Positions 29,542 through 38,576 of a stretch of 64,000 nucleotides of DNA are shown here, in pieces. A program made the translations under genes and the position numbers. The stretch's first letter is position 1. Each line of letters begins with the position of its first letter. This DNA comes from Beijerinckiaceae bacterium (GTDB taxonomy: Bacteria > Pseudomonadota > Alphaproteobacteria > Rhizobiales > Beijerinckiaceae). The stretch spans positions 2,418,001 to 2,482,000 of the forward strand of contig CP024846.1 in NCBI GenBank assembly GCA_004564215.1, given 5' to 3'. A model generated the notes under the pieces. It was not told the DNA's origin and made no database searches. It saw only the letters and a list, made by a program, of their open reading frames with translations.

Positions 29542-30444
29542 CTAAGAGCTAGTCGGGGGCGGCGAGCCGATCTTCCAATCTCCGTCTTTGTTGCCTTTTG
29601 CCCGCTGGATGGCCGCGTTCAATTCGCCGCCGAAGATGAAAATCGAAGCGATCATGTAGAGGAAGACGAGGGCGATCATCACCGACGCCAGGCCCGCGTA
29701 GGTGGTGACGTAATTGCGTGCGAACTGGGCGAGGTAGGACCCGAACGCGATACCCGCCGCGATCCAAAGCGTGAAAGTCAGCAAAATCCCCGGGGCAATC
29801 TCGCGCAAAGATCGCCGTCCCTGGGGCAGGAATTCATGCGCAAGGATGAGCGCGAGCAAAAGCACTAAACTTGCAATTGCGAAGCGCCCGACCGTGAACA
29901 GATGATGGAGGGGCTCAAGCCTGGGCGCGAAATGCAGTACCGCCGTCCAGATCAGCGGAGCCAAGACGACCAGGAAAGCCAGGGTCAGGAGCGAGAAGGC
30001 GCCGACGAAAACATAGGCGATGGATTCGAGCCGCAACAGCCACCAGGACCGCGAATCCCGGACACCATAGGCGCGATTGAGCCCGATCCGGAGCGCTTCG
30101 ACTCCGCTTGAAGAGAAATAAATGGAAAGAATGACGCCGATCGTGAGGATCCCGCTTCGGGCTTGCGTCAAGACACTATGGATTTCATTCGCGATCGGCG
30201 CGGCGACCTGCTGCGGCCAGGTCTGAAACAGAATGGTTATCCCTTCATCGGAAAGATTCTTCGAGCCCAGAAAAGCCGCCAGCGCCGTCACGAAGATCAG
30301 GAACGGGAAAAGCGACGTCAGGATCGACAAAGCAATGTGACTGGCAATGGCCCAGCCATCGTCCTGCACGAATCGCCAATAGGCGTCGTAAAGAACCCGA
30401 TAGATAAAGCGCATCCGTTGCCTCATTGCCGACCATGACTTCAT
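29542..30444 (-). CDS. YihY/BrkB family inner-membrane protein
   Basis: A 300-residue membrane protein of the YihY/virulence factor BrkB family (once mislabelled ribonuclease BN). Family features: DGWAIASHIALSILTSLFPFLIFVTALAAFLG near the N-terminus, YFSSSGVEALRIGLNRAYGV in the middle and a C-terminal helix LASVMIALVFLYMIASIFIFGGELNAAIQRAKG. About six transmembrane segments are visible. The role is unproven. The ATG at 30444 is chosen; a second ATG at 30426 (MRQRMRF) is possible. Confidence 0.88.
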   Translation of the reverse strand: MKSWSAMRQRMRFIYRVLYDAYWRFVQDDGWAIASHIALSILTSLFPFLIFVTALAAFLGSKNLSDEGITILFQTWPQQVAAPIANEIHSVLTQARSGILTIGVILSIYFSSSGVEALRIGLNRAYGVRDSRSWWLLRLESIAYVFVGAFSLLTLAFLVVLAPLIWTAVLHFAPRLEPLHHLFTVGRFAIASLVLLLALILAHEFLPQGRRSLREIAPGILLTFTLWIAAGIAFGSYLAQFARNYVTTYAGLASVMIALVFLYMIASIFIFGGELNAAIQRAKGNKDGDWKIGSPPPTSS

Positions 30445-30528
30445 CAAAACCCCGCCCGCGCCCGTCCGTTGCACACTTCGACTGATAGCACGCGGATTTT
30501 CCTTTATTTTTGTGACGGCCTGATTTGC

Positions 30529-30543
30529 GTTCTTAATTCGTTC
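30529..30543 (+). promoter_or_regulatory. LexA-type SOS box ahead of rmuC
   Basis: GTTC-TTAATTC-GTTC, an exact GTTC-N7-GTTC match to the alphaproteobacterial LexA site, ends 33 bases before the rmuC start codon. The placement suits a repressor site for rmuC. Confidence 0.6.
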
Positions 30544-30576
30544 CCAGCGCACGCCGAATCAGTTAAAGACAAGCGG

Positions 30577-31746
30577 ATGGAACGGGTCCTGTTTGTTCTG
30601 AACGGTACACCGGTCGCGATCGCCGATCTTGTCCTCGGCGGGGCGGCCCTTGGCTTGCTGCTGTTTGCGGTCCTGGTGTGGAACCTTGGGAGCGGCGCCC
30701 GTGCCCGCAGTTTGGAAGCGTTTTCCGCCGCGGAACGCCAGCGCGAAATGCTGCGCGCAATGGAAGAAATCTCCCGCCAGAATGCCGGTCTGACCGGCTG
30801 GGTCCGCAGCGTGGCGGAGGTTCTTGGGTCGCGCCAGACCGAGCTTGCGCGGCTCGTCACCGACCGACTCGACGTGGTCGGAACCCGGGTCGGCGCCGGT
30901 CTTGAAGCCTCGGGCAAGACCGCCGGCGAGCATCTCGGCCGGTTGCACGAAAGGCTTGCGGTGATCGACGCGGCGCAAGCCCGCCTCACCGCGCTGACCC
31001 AGGAAGTGGTCAGTCTTAAGGACATTCTCGGCAATAAGCAGGCGCGTGGCGCCTTTGGCCAGGGCCGGCTCGAAGCGATCATCCGCGATGGCCTGCCGGC
31101 TTCCTCCTTTGAGTTTCAATATACGTTGTCGAACAATACAAGGCCGGACTGCGTGATCCGGCTGCCGGGCGATCCAAGGCTCATGGTGGTCGACGCGAAA
31201 TTTCCGCTCGAAGCTTTTACCGCGCTCAAGGAGGCAAGAAGCGACGAGGCGCGCAAACAAGCGGCGGCAAGAGTGCGCGGCGACGTCTCGAAACATGTCC
31301 GCGATATCGCCGAGCGTTATTTTCTGCCGCAGGAAACCCAGGAAATCGCGATTCTGTTCGTGCCGTCGGAATCGCTTTACGCCGATCTCCATGAGCATTT
31401 CGAGGATGTTATCCAAAAGACGCATAAGAGCCGCATCATCATCGTCTCGCCGTCCTTGATGATGATGGCCGTCCAAGTCATGCAAGCCATCGTGCGCGAT
31501 GCGCGCGTGCATGAGGAAGCCCATGTCATCCAAGCCGAGGTGCGCCGTCTCGTTGAGGAAGTTGTGCGTTTGCAGACACGCGTTGCAAAACTCGACACGC
31601 ATTTCAAAACCGCGCAAGAGGATGTGGCGCAAATCATGACGTCGGCGGAAAAGATCGCCCGGCGCGGCACGCGGATCGACCGGATGGATTTTGCCACGCC
31701 GATGAGCGAGGTTTCCGCCGAGCTCTTCGACAAAGCGGCGGAATGA
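30577..31746 (+). CDS. rmuC: DNA recombination protein RmuC
   Basis: A 389-residue RmuC homologue. A single N-terminal membrane helix (IADLVLGGAALGLLLFAVLVWNL) is followed by a long coiled-coil region (residues about 35-150) and the conserved nuclease-like domain: RPDCVIRLPGDPRLMVVDAKFPLEAF, VSKHVRDIAERYFLPQETQEIAILFVPSESLYADL and IIIVSPSLMMMAVQVM. The family limits DNA inversions and has a restriction-endonuclease-like fold. The ATG at 30577 places the helix correctly. A LexA-type box upstream suggests DNA-damage induction. Confidence 0.93.
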   Translation: MERVLFVLNGTPVAIADLVLGGAALGLLLFAVLVWNLGSGARARSLEAFSAAERQREMLRAMEEISRQNAGLTGWVRSVAEVLGSRQTELARLVTDRLDVVGTRVGAGLEASGKTAGEHLGRLHERLAVIDAAQARLTALTQEVVSLKDILGNKQARGAFGQGRLEAIIRDGLPASSFEFQYTLSNNTRPDCVIRLPGDPRLMVVDAKFPLEAFTALKEARSDEARKQAAARVRGDVSKHVRDIAERYFLPQETQEIAILFVPSESLYADLHEHFEDVIQKTHKSRIIIVSPSLMMMAVQVMQAIVRDARVHEEAHVIQAEVRRLVEEVVRLQTRVAKLDTHFKTAQEDVAQIMTSAEKIARRGTRIDRMDFATPMSEVSAELFDKAAE

Positions 31747-31769
31747 TGCGCCACGGATGCCCGGCGAAG

Positions 31770-32840
31770 TCAGCCGCCGTTGAGCATCGCATTCAGAATA
31801 TAAAGGCCCACGTCCCCGACGGGATTGCCCCCGGTATTGACGAGAATGACCAGGCCGATTTGCGACGCCGGCACAAGCCCGACCCAGCTCGAAAAACCCA
31901 CATGACCTCCGTCCTTGAAGACAATCCCTTTGGGCGTCACGACCCAGCCAAAACCCATTTTATTGCCATCGGGAGCGCTGAAGCTGGTGGGTTGAATGGC
32001 CGCTTGCATGCCGGCAGTTAGAGCGGGAGGCACGGAAATGCCGCCGATCTGCGTGACCCCCAGATAGGCTTGGACATAGATCATCATGTCCTCGGCCGAA
32101 GATCGAAGCGCCCCCGCCGCGCCCCAGGGCGCCCAAGGAAACGGCGGATGCGGCGTATAAACACCATTGCCATAGCTGTAGCCGATGGCCATTTCCGAAC
32201 CCGCGGCGGATGTCGACGTGCTGGACATTTGCAGTTGCTTCGGCCCGGTGATGTTCGCGCTATACCAGTCATCGAGCATTGGCGTGCCTTGCCCGAATTG
32301 TTTGATATCATAGCCCTGCAATCCCATGAGCACCTGGCCCAGGAAACCGAAGCTATCGTTCGAATAGGCGTAGGGGGCGGGAAGTTGCGACGGTGATAGG
32401 GCGTTCACATAGGCGACAAAATTGTCCTGAGTCGGCGGGTTGACAGGATTGTTCTGCGTATCATCGGGAAACCCGCCGGAAAATGTGGCGAGTTCCTCGA
32501 AGGTGATTTGCTGTCCCATCGCCGTGAGCGAATAATCGCTGCTGATTTTATTCAGCGACTGTGAAACCGCGGCTGAAAACAGCGCGGGCTGTTCTCCGAG
32601 CAAGGCCGCGGTGAATGTCTTGGTGACGGAAGCAAGCTCAAACCTCGTCGCTTGCGTGACAGCCGCGCCGCCGAGGGACTGGAGCCCAAAGGGAAGATAA
32701 CCGACGGTGCCCCCGGCATAGACCCCCAGAATTCCGCCCACTGTGTTGACGACGGGGGTTGTGCTTCCAGCGCCACGATCCGGCATAAACGTTTTGAGAC
32801 TTCGTTCCAGGATCGCCTGGTAATTTGATGGCGCGCTCAT
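31770..32840 (-). CDS. Serine hydrolase of the beta-lactamase/class C PBP family
   Basis: A 356-residue protein of the serine beta-lactamase fold. The catalytic SxxK is SVTK in FELASVTKTFTAALL, the YSN triad is in APYAYSNDSFGFLGQVL and the third motif is HVG in FKDGGHVGFSSWVG. No signal peptide is visible (start MSAPSNYQAILERSLK), which is unusual for a cell-wall or antibiotic-acting enzyme and points to an esterase-like or intracellular role. Upstream and downstream genes give no clue. Confidence 0.85.
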   Translation of the reverse strand: MSAPSNYQAILERSLKTFMPDRGAGSTTPVVNTVGGILGVYAGGTVGYLPFGLQSLGGAAVTQATRFELASVTKTFTAALLGEQPALFSAAVSQSLNKISSDYSLTAMGQQITFEELATFSGGFPDDTQNNPVNPPTQDNFVAYVNALSPSQLPAPYAYSNDSFGFLGQVLMGLQGYDIKQFGQGTPMLDDWYSANITGPKQLQMSSTSTSAAGSEMAIGYSYGNGVYTPHPPFPWAPWGAAGALRSSAEDMMIYVQAYLGVTQIGGISVPPALTAGMQAAIQPTSFSAPDGNKMGFGWVVTPKGIVFKDGGHVGFSSWVGLVPASQIGLVILVNTGGNPVGDVGLYILNAMLNGG

Positions 32841-32916
32841 CGTCCCCCCTCGTTTTTGGTAACATGAACCGCAGCTGCACCGGTGAAAGGGTCAACCGCG
32901 GATCAGCGGTCCTCGG

Positions 32917-33282
32917 TTACTTTGCCTTGGGTTGCCACAGACCAATGGCCGCGCCGGTCGGATCGAGGATGACCGAGAACGAACCTGCGTCCGGGACTTC
33001 CGTGACATCCTTCATCACGGTCGCGCCAAGCGATTTTGCTTTCGCGGTCGAAGCAACAACGTCATCGACCAGCACATAAGGCAGCCAAGCCGTTGGAACG
33101 CCGGGGGCCGGCGTCTTCATCATGCCGCCGCCGGTGCCTTCGCCGACATTGACCATTGTGTAGGTCATGTCGGGACCGAACTCCACGTCCACCAAATTCC
33201 AGCCGAACAGCGAGCCGTAGAAAGACTTCGCCTTTGGGACATCCCCGGTGGTGAGCTCGACGTGGACAAATGGGTTAGCCAT
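32917..33282 (-). CDS. VOC family protein (glyoxalase/bleomycin-resistance fold)
   Basis: A 121-residue protein with the two beta-alpha-beta-beta-beta modules of the vicinal oxygen chelate superfamily: FVHVELTTGDVPKAKSFYGSLFGW and YVLVDDVVASTAKAKSLGATVMKDVTEV followed by FSVILDPTGAAIGLWQPK. It resembles the lactoylglutathione-lyase-like small VOC proteins. The reaction is unknown. It lies singly between a serine hydrolase and recR. Confidence 0.88.
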   Translation of the reverse strand: MANPFVHVELTTGDVPKAKSFYGSLFGWNLVDVEFGPDMTYTMVNVGEGTGGGMMKTPAPGVPTAWLPYVLVDDVVASTAKAKSLGATVMKDVTEVPDAGSFSVILDPTGAAIGLWQPKAK

Positions 33283-33437
33283 GATCGCTCCTTGTGTTTC
33301 GCTGCTGGATTCTTGTTTTGGATTTGTGCACAGCTCATTGCTCGCGCACGCGGATATTTTGGGCGCACAGCCGCCAAGTAAAGCTCCGTCATGAAGGTCT
33401 CGTGATACCCAGCCGCCGATTCAACGCGCTCAAAATG

Positions 33438-34043
33438 TCAAAATGCGGTCCGGCTGCGGATTGCGGCGGCGAGCGTTCCCTCGTCGAGGTAATCGAGTTC
33501 GCCGCCGATGGGAACGCCATGTGCCAGCCGCGTGATCTTGACCTGCAAGGGCGCCAAAAGATCCGTGATGTAATGCGCCGTGGTCTGCCCATCGACGGTC
33601 GCGTTCACCGCCAGGATCACTTCCTTGACGTGATCGCGCGCGACTCTGTCGACCAGGCTTTCGAGATTCAAATCCTTCGGCCCTATGCCATCGAGCGGTG
33701 ACAGGGTTCCCCCTAACACGTGATAGCGGGCGGTGAGGATGGCGGCGCGTTCGAGAGCCCAGAGATCGGCAACGGTCTCCACGACGACCAGCGTGCTGCG
33801 ATCGCGCCGCTCGTCGACGCAGAGCGTGCAAGGATCGCAGGTATCGACATTGCCGCAGATCGAGCAGGTCACAATCTTTTCGCGGGCGACCTGCAATGCA
33901 TCAGCAAGCGGTGCCAGAAGCTCCTCCCGCTTGCGGATCAAATGCAGCGCCGCGCGCCGCGCCGAGCGCGGTCCAAGTCCCGGCAGCCGCGCCAGCAGTT
34001 GAATGAGCCGCTCGATTTCGGCGCCGGCGACGCGGTCAGCCAT
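33438..34043 (-). CDS. recR: Recombination mediator protein RecR
   Basis: A 201-residue RecR, which with RecF/RecO loads RecA at gaps. The helix-hairpin-helix is at [20 protein letters not shown], the four-cysteine zinc finger is [16 protein letters not shown], and the Toprim domain has [15 protein letters not shown] and [15 protein letters not shown]. It is the last gene of dnaX-ybaB-recR, an arrangement conserved widely in bacteria, 26 bases after ybaB. Confidence 0.96.
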   Translation of the reverse strand: MADRVAGAEIERLIQLLARLPGLGPRSARRAALHLIRKREELLAPLADALQVAREKIVTCSICGNVDTCDPCTLCVDERRDRSTLVVVETVADLWALERAAILTARYHVLGGTLSPLDGIGPKDLNLESLVDRVARDHVKEVILAVNATVDGQTTAHYITDLLAPLQVKITRLAHGVPIGGELDYLDEGTLAAAIRSRTAF

Positions 34044-34069
34044 CGGACCGAAGCCCTAACACGCAACCA

Positions 34070-34393
34070 TCAGAACGGCAGCTTCATACCGGGCGGCAGC
34101 GCAAGGCCGGCAGTGACGCCTTTCATTTTTTCTTCGACCAGACGTTCAGCTTTCTTGCGGGCATCCTCATGTGCGACGACAATCAGATCTTCGAGGATCA
34201 CTTTTTCGTCGACCTTGAGAAGCTGATCGTCGATGGAGAGCCCCTTCATCTGGCCTTTGGCGGTCAGGGTCACGCGGACCATGCCTCCGCCGGCTTGCCC
34301 CTCGACTTCGATCCGCTCCATTTCGGCCTGCATCTCCTGCATTTTTTCCTGCATGGCCTGGGCTTGCTTCATCAAACCGAACATGTCGCGCAT
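34070..34393 (-). CDS. ybaB: YbaB/EbfC nucleoid-associated protein
   Basis: A 107-residue DNA-binding dimeric protein of the YbaB family. Residues 1-25 form the first helix (MRDMFGLMKQAQAMQEKMQEMQAEM), then GQAGGGMVRVTLTAKGQMKGLSID and the C-terminal helix. The ATG at 34393 has an AAGGAAA ribosome site and matches the family start; an upstream in-frame ATG at 34411 has none. It lies between dnaX and recR. Confidence 0.93.
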   Translation of the reverse strand: MRDMFGLMKQAQAMQEKMQEMQAEMERIEVEGQAGGGMVRVTLTAKGQMKGLSIDDQLLKVDEKVILEDLIVVAHEDARKKAERLVEEKMKGVTAGLALPPGMKLPF

Positions 34394-34454
34394 TGAAATT
34401 TCCTTGCTCATTGCTGTCTGGATCGCCAATAGACCGAACTCCCGCGTTTTCCGC

Positions 34455-36305
34455 TCAGAGTTCGTCGTCCATATAGATATCGTCTCCAAAGCGGATTTCA
34501 TCACCCGCTTGGTTCTCCGGCCCGGGGGCGGGCGCGTTCGGGCTCACGGACTCGGGCACCCGGACGCCAACAATCTCCGCGCCCGGAAAAGCAGCGAGCA
34601 CGCTTTGGACAAGCGGCTCGGCGCGTACGTCGGAAACGGCTTCGGCTGCCTTTGCGTCTTGCTGTTCCTTCAGGCTTGGTGCGCCTGGCAAGCTCGAAAT
34701 CGCAACCATCCAGCGCTCGCCGGTCCATTCCTGCAGGCGGCGCGAAAGCGTTTGCGCAAGTTGCGGCGACGCGCCGGAGACCGCTGAAAACTCGATGCGG
34801 CCTTGCTCGAAGCAAACCAGCCGCACGTCGCGTTCCAGCGCAATCTTCAATTGAATGTCGCGATGGCGTCCCGCGAGCGCCACGACATCCTCGAACCCGG
34901 CAAGCGAGATCGAAGGCCGCGGCGCCTCTTGTTGGGGCGCCCGCGAAACGGCTGCGAGCGGCGCACGCGCCGCAACGGCCATCGGTCCGCGTCCGGGCGG
35001 ACTGGGGTTCCGCGCGTGAGCTTCGTCTTCGCCGGCGCCACTCGCCATCGTAAGCTGTCGCAGAGCCTCGTCGGGGGTTGGCAGATCGGCCGCAAAGCCG
35101 AGCCTGACCAAAACCATGTCGGCCGCAGCGAGGGGGCGCGGCGAGTCCTTGACTTCGCGTAAGCCCTTCAACAGCAATTGCCATGCCCGAGTCAGGACCG
35201 GCATGGACAGCGCGTCGGCAAAATGCCGGCCTCGCGTGCGTTCATCGGGGGTCAAGGATGCGTCTTGCGCCGCCTCCGGCACGAGCTTCAGACGGGTGAC
35301 GAGATGGACGAACTCGGCAAGCGCCAGGAGGATCTCGGAAGGGTCCGCGCCGAAATTATGCAGGTCCTTCAAGATGGCGAGCGATTCTCCCATTCGGCCT
35401 TGCATCAGGACTTCGAAAAGATCGATGATGCGGCCCCGGTCGGCAAGCCCGAGCATGGTCCGCAAGGCGTCCGCGTCGATCTTGGCCATCCCTTCGCCGA
35501 CGCCATGCGCGATCGCCTGGTCGAGGAGGGACAGCGCATCGCGCACCGAGCCCTCGGCCGCGCGTGCGATCAGGGCAAGCGCCTTGTCCTCGATCGCGAC
35601 GGCCTCCTGGGAACAGATCGAAGCGAGATAGTCGGTCAGCACCCCGGCCTCGACGCGGCGCAGATCGAATCTCTGGCAGCGCGAGCGGACGGTGACCGGA
35701 ACTTTTTCGATCTCGGTGGTCGCGAAGATGAATTTAACGTGGTCAGGAGGCTCTTCCAAAGTTTTCAGAAGGCCGTTGAAGGCCGGTTTGGAGAGCATGT
35801 GCACTTCGTCGATGATATAGACCTTGGTGCGCGCCATGACCGGCCGGTAGCGCGCACTCTCGATGATCTCGCGGACATCGTCGATCCCGGTGTGGGAGGC
35901 GGCGTCCATTTCCACGACGTCGACATGGCGCGATTCGATGATCGCCTGGCAATGAATCCCGAGTTCGGGCATGTGGATGGTCGGGGCGGTCACCGCTTGG
36001 CGATCGCCGGATGCCGGCAGTTCATAATTGAAGGCACGGGCGAGGATCCGCGCGGTCGTGGTTTTGCCGACCCCGCGCACGCCGGTCAAAATATAGGCTT
36101 GATGAATTCGCGCGAGGTCGAAGGCATTCGACAACGTCCGGACCATGGCCTCCTGGCCGATCAGGTCCTCGAAACGGGCGGGGCGATATTTGCGGGCAAG
36201 GACGCGGTAGGGACTTGGCGGCGCGGCGTTCACGGCGTCCAATCCGAGACCTGGGGCGGTTTCCTCCGGGGCAGTCGAGCCTCGTTCCATGCGGTCGTCC
36301 GGCAT
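34455..36305 (-). CDS. dnaX: DNA polymerase III subunits gamma/tau
   Basis: A 616-residue clamp-loader ATPase. The AAA+ module starts at about residue 32 (YRVLARKYRPARFEDLIGQEAMV), with Walker A GVRGVGKTT, Walker B IIDEVHML, the SRC-containing sensor stretch VTVRSRCQRFDLRR and domain III. The C-terminal tau region beyond about residue 400 is low complexity and ends in acidic residues. Only one of the four zinc-binding cysteines of enteric DnaX is kept (in GIHCQAI), others are Tyr, Pro and Gly; I believe this is a rhizobial lineage trait. A GTG at 36317 is an alternative start. Confidence 0.95.
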   Translation of the reverse strand: MPDDRMERGSTAPEETAPGLGLDAVNAAPPSPYRVLARKYRPARFEDLIGQEAMVRTLSNAFDLARIHQAYILTGVRGVGKTTTARILARAFNYELPASGDRQAVTAPTIHMPELGIHCQAIIESRHVDVVEMDAASHTGIDDVREIIESARYRPVMARTKVYIIDEVHMLSKPAFNGLLKTLEEPPDHVKFIFATTEIEKVPVTVRSRCQRFDLRRVEAGVLTDYLASICSQEAVAIEDKALALIARAAEGSVRDALSLLDQAIAHGVGEGMAKIDADALRTMLGLADRGRIIDLFEVLMQGRMGESLAILKDLHNFGADPSEILLALAEFVHLVTRLKLVPEAAQDASLTPDERTRGRHFADALSMPVLTRAWQLLLKGLREVKDSPRPLAAADMVLVRLGFAADLPTPDEALRQLTMASGAGEDEAHARNPSPPGRGPMAVAARAPLAAVSRAPQQEAPRPSISLAGFEDVVALAGRHRDIQLKIALERDVRLVCFEQGRIEFSAVSGASPQLAQTLSRRLQEWTGERWMVAISSLPGAPSLKEQQDAKAAEAVSDVRAEPLVQSVLAAFPGAEIVGVRVPESVSPNAPAPGPENQAGDEIRFGDDIYMDDEL

Positions 36306-36418
36306 CGCGCGGGCCACTCGGGGGTTTTAGAGAATATTTGACCCGGCCGATGAGCCAATCCTGACCAAATCGCGCCGGAGAAAGCCAAATTATAGCAAAG
36401 CTTAAGCTGCTAGGCTAA

Positions 36419-36519
36419 GGTGGGAGGCTGGACAGAGACCCGCCCGGTCTCGTTAGGGCTGCTTCCTTCCGGACCTGACCCGGTTGGCGAGTGGTGCGTC
36501 CACCGCCAACCTCCCAGCC
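36419..36519 (-). ncRNA. ffs: Signal recognition particle RNA (4.5S type)
   Basis: The minus strand contains GGTCAGGTCCGGAAGGAAGC (36481-36462), the near-invariant apical-loop region of bacterial SRP RNA that binds Ffh. The flanks pair into a long hairpin: GGCTGGGAGGTTGG at the 5-prime end against CCAGCCTCCCACC at the 3-prime end. Length about 100 nt. It lies about 115 bases upstream of dnaX in the same direction, a common alphaproteobacterial order. Confidence 0.93.
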
Positions 36520-36638
36520 CCTATTTGGACCATGCGTGGCAAATTCGCAAGCTTCGGGAAGTTTTTTGGCAGCGCCCCAGATTGAATTTCTGCAAAGGGT
36601 GGAAAGGGTGGTGAGCGGTCATTTGTCCACGCCGACGC

Positions 36639-37205
36639 TCAGGCCGCTATCTCCCCCAACTGAGTTTTAGCCTGCTTCCGCTTCTCGTCTACAATGCGAA
36701 CAGCTTCTTCTGCTGCTTGAATATCAACATGCGGTTTCAACGCGTTGAGTTTTTTTGCACGTTCAATCGCCGGATCACGAGGATTTTTCCTGGTGATATA
36801 ATATGCAGTCGCAACCTTTTCCAAGTGCCTCACGTCGCTCGCTGCGAACCACTCGGACAAAAAGCTTATTATTGGAACATACTCTTGGATGTTCTTCTCA
36901 TGGACCTTGAAAACACGCTCTCCGAAAGATGTTGGTGCAATGCTCGGACCATAGCCTTCTCTGGGAAATTGAAATTCGAGGATGTTTGCAGCCCGCATCG
37001 CCGTCAATTCATTATTGACTTCAAAAGAGTACGGCCCGTGTTTGTAGATTACAAACTTATAGCCGAAGTTTGATTTAGAGAGGTCCTGCAAGATGTAAAG
37101 AGCTTTCTGCAGGTGAGTCTCTCCACACCAACTGCCTCGGCTACGTAGCCGCGTGGCTAGCGCGACGACGAGTGCACATCGAGAACTGTAAGAGAGACGC
37201 TCCAT
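36639..37205 (-). CDS. YwgA/Panacea-like helical protein, partner of the HD protein
   Basis: A 188-residue protein resembling Bacillus YwgA and, more distantly, Panacea-type (DUF4065/SocA-like) proteins: HLQKALYILQDLSKSNFGYKFVIYKHGPYSFEVNNEL carries the LQK-helix and the Y-HGPYS turn typical of the group. The second half is helical (FLSEWFAASDVRHLEKVATAYYIT) with a charged tail. Base composition is clearly AT-richer than the flanks. It starts nine bases after the HD gene, so the two form one transcript. Panacea relatives act as antitoxins or adaptors; that role here is inference. Its ribosome site is AGGAAC. Confidence 0.7.
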   Translation of the reverse strand: MERLSYSSRCALVVALATRLRSRGSWCGETHLQKALYILQDLSKSNFGYKFVIYKHGPYSFEVNNELTAMRAANILEFQFPREGYGPSIAPTSFGERVFKVHEKNIQEYVPIISFLSEWFAASDVRHLEKVATAYYITRKNPRDPAIERAKKLNALKPHVDIQAAEEAVRIVDEKRKQAKTQLGEIAA

Positions 37206-37214
37206 AATCTGTTC

Positions 37215-38510
37215 CTATTCAAGACTTAGCAGGGAATTTCTTTTAAGATTTCGCCACGCAATCGCTTCCGTCAGAATGGACTTGTCGCAGTAGACGTTAT
37301 CGACGCCAATTTCAGGCATACGCTTGAGTACCTGGGAACGCTGCAGGGACGACTCGATCTTTCCATCGAATATCAGCACTGGAAATATAGGAGCCGCCGT
37401 CTTGGGGGGAATGTGGTCGTATCGAATTCGATCCGAACCAAACTCCGCTTCTGCCGCTTCGGCTATAACTTTTCCTGGGATCAATTTTCCACCTTGCGTG
37501 TCGGATGGCGCAGCCTCGTAGAAAAGTCGGAAATGCTCCCGACACTGAATCCGACGCGCTAGTACGTGCTGAGAGGATTGCTTATTTTCATAGGCCCTAC
37601 GAATGGCCACGAGAACCTCAACATCCGAGATATTCATATGTTTGTTGAGGTCCGTGGAAAATTTTCCCCCTTTGAGCCATTTCGTCAGGAAGTCTTTCAG
37701 ATGGATATCGTATACACGTCGGATGTGATGAAGGTAAACCTGCTTGTACATGAAGTGTCGGGCGATCATCAGCCCTTCTGACGACTCTAGCCCACCTGCT
37801 TCAAGGCCCAGCGCCGGTTCGTCCGACTCTTGATACTCAGCCGGTAAAATACGAAGCGTGTTGATCAGGCGATGACGGTCGAATGTGCCGTAGGCCACTC
37901 CTGCGTGATAAGAATCTCGCAGCAAATAGTCCATTCTGTCTGCCCCAAGCGCATCCCCGATGATGATTTCGGCTAACACCGTTTCCCAAGTATTCAATTC
38001 GAGCGGTGCGGCTTTTTTCGGTCCGACCGCCAGCTTCACGATATCATCTGATCTTAGCGGCGGCGTCATTCCCTTCCATATCTCTTCCATCTCCCCGCTG
38101 TAGATAATGTCTTTAGTGAGTTGTTCATGGTCATAATCTTTGGGCAAAAGCTCCTTCTCAGCGGCGTGGGAGAAGGGCAAGTGTCCGACATCATGACACA
38201 AGGCCGCCATGCGCAGTACAGACTTCCAATAATAGCGTGCTTGCTCATCAGGAATAATGTTGCGAACGCTGTCGTGATGCACATTCTCCGGTGCGGTCAC
38301 GATATCGAAAATCCGTGAGGCGATGTCCATCACGCCTAGCGAGTGCTCGAATCGCTTGTGAGTAGCGCCAGGGTAAACAAGATACGACAGAGCAAGCTGA
38401 TGAATGTGGCGCAGCCGCTGAAACGGCCGAGAATCAATCACCTTACGCTCGTCGGTTCTTACCGAGATGAAGGTGTGTATTGGGTCGCGAAACTCGTGAC
38501 TGTGCTTCAT
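37215..38510 (-). CDS. HD-domain phosphohydrolase (SAMHD1/YwfO-like)
   Basis: A 431-residue HD-superfamily protein of the dNTP triphosphohydrolase-like branch. Visible: RDPIHTFISV, DSRPFQRLRHIHQLALSYLVYPGATHKRFEHSLGVMDIA with the first His, the HD pair in ALCHDVGHLPFSHAAE and the last metal Asp in GADRMDYLLRDSYHAGVAYG. Family members hydrolyse dNTPs or nucleotides, often allosterically; several act in phage defence. The ATG at 38510 is preferred over TTG at 38516. It is the first gene of a two-gene unit with the YwgA-like protein, is AT-richer than its surroundings, and lies 66 bases downstream of an exact LexA-type box. Confidence 0.85.
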   Translation of the reverse strand: MKHSHEFRDPIHTFISVRTDERKVIDSRPFQRLRHIHQLALSYLVYPGATHKRFEHSLGVMDIASRIFDIVTAPENVHHDSVRNIIPDEQARYYWKSVLRMAALCHDVGHLPFSHAAEKELLPKDYDHEQLTKDIIYSGEMEEIWKGMTPPLRSDDIVKLAVGPKKAAPLELNTWETVLAEIIIGDALGADRMDYLLRDSYHAGVAYGTFDRHRLINTLRILPAEYQESDEPALGLEAGGLESSEGLMIARHFMYKQVYLHHIRRVYDIHLKDFLTKWLKGGKFSTDLNKHMNISDVEVLVAIRRAYENKQSSQHVLARRIQCREHFRLFYEAAPSDTQGGKLIPGKVIAEAAEAEFGSDRIRYDHIPPKTAAPIFPVLIFDGKIESSLQRSQVLKRMPEIGVDNVYCDKSILTEAIAWRNLKRNSLLSLE

Positions 38511-38576
38511 AGCCAAGTGAATCCGAATCAGGTGGCATGATAGTGGCCCTCAGCAATCTTGCACAAAATGCCATAT

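Noticed and set aside
30559..31632. Minus-strand open frame of 357 codons opposite rmuC
   Set aside because: Antisense to conserved RmuC motifs; translation shows no family features.
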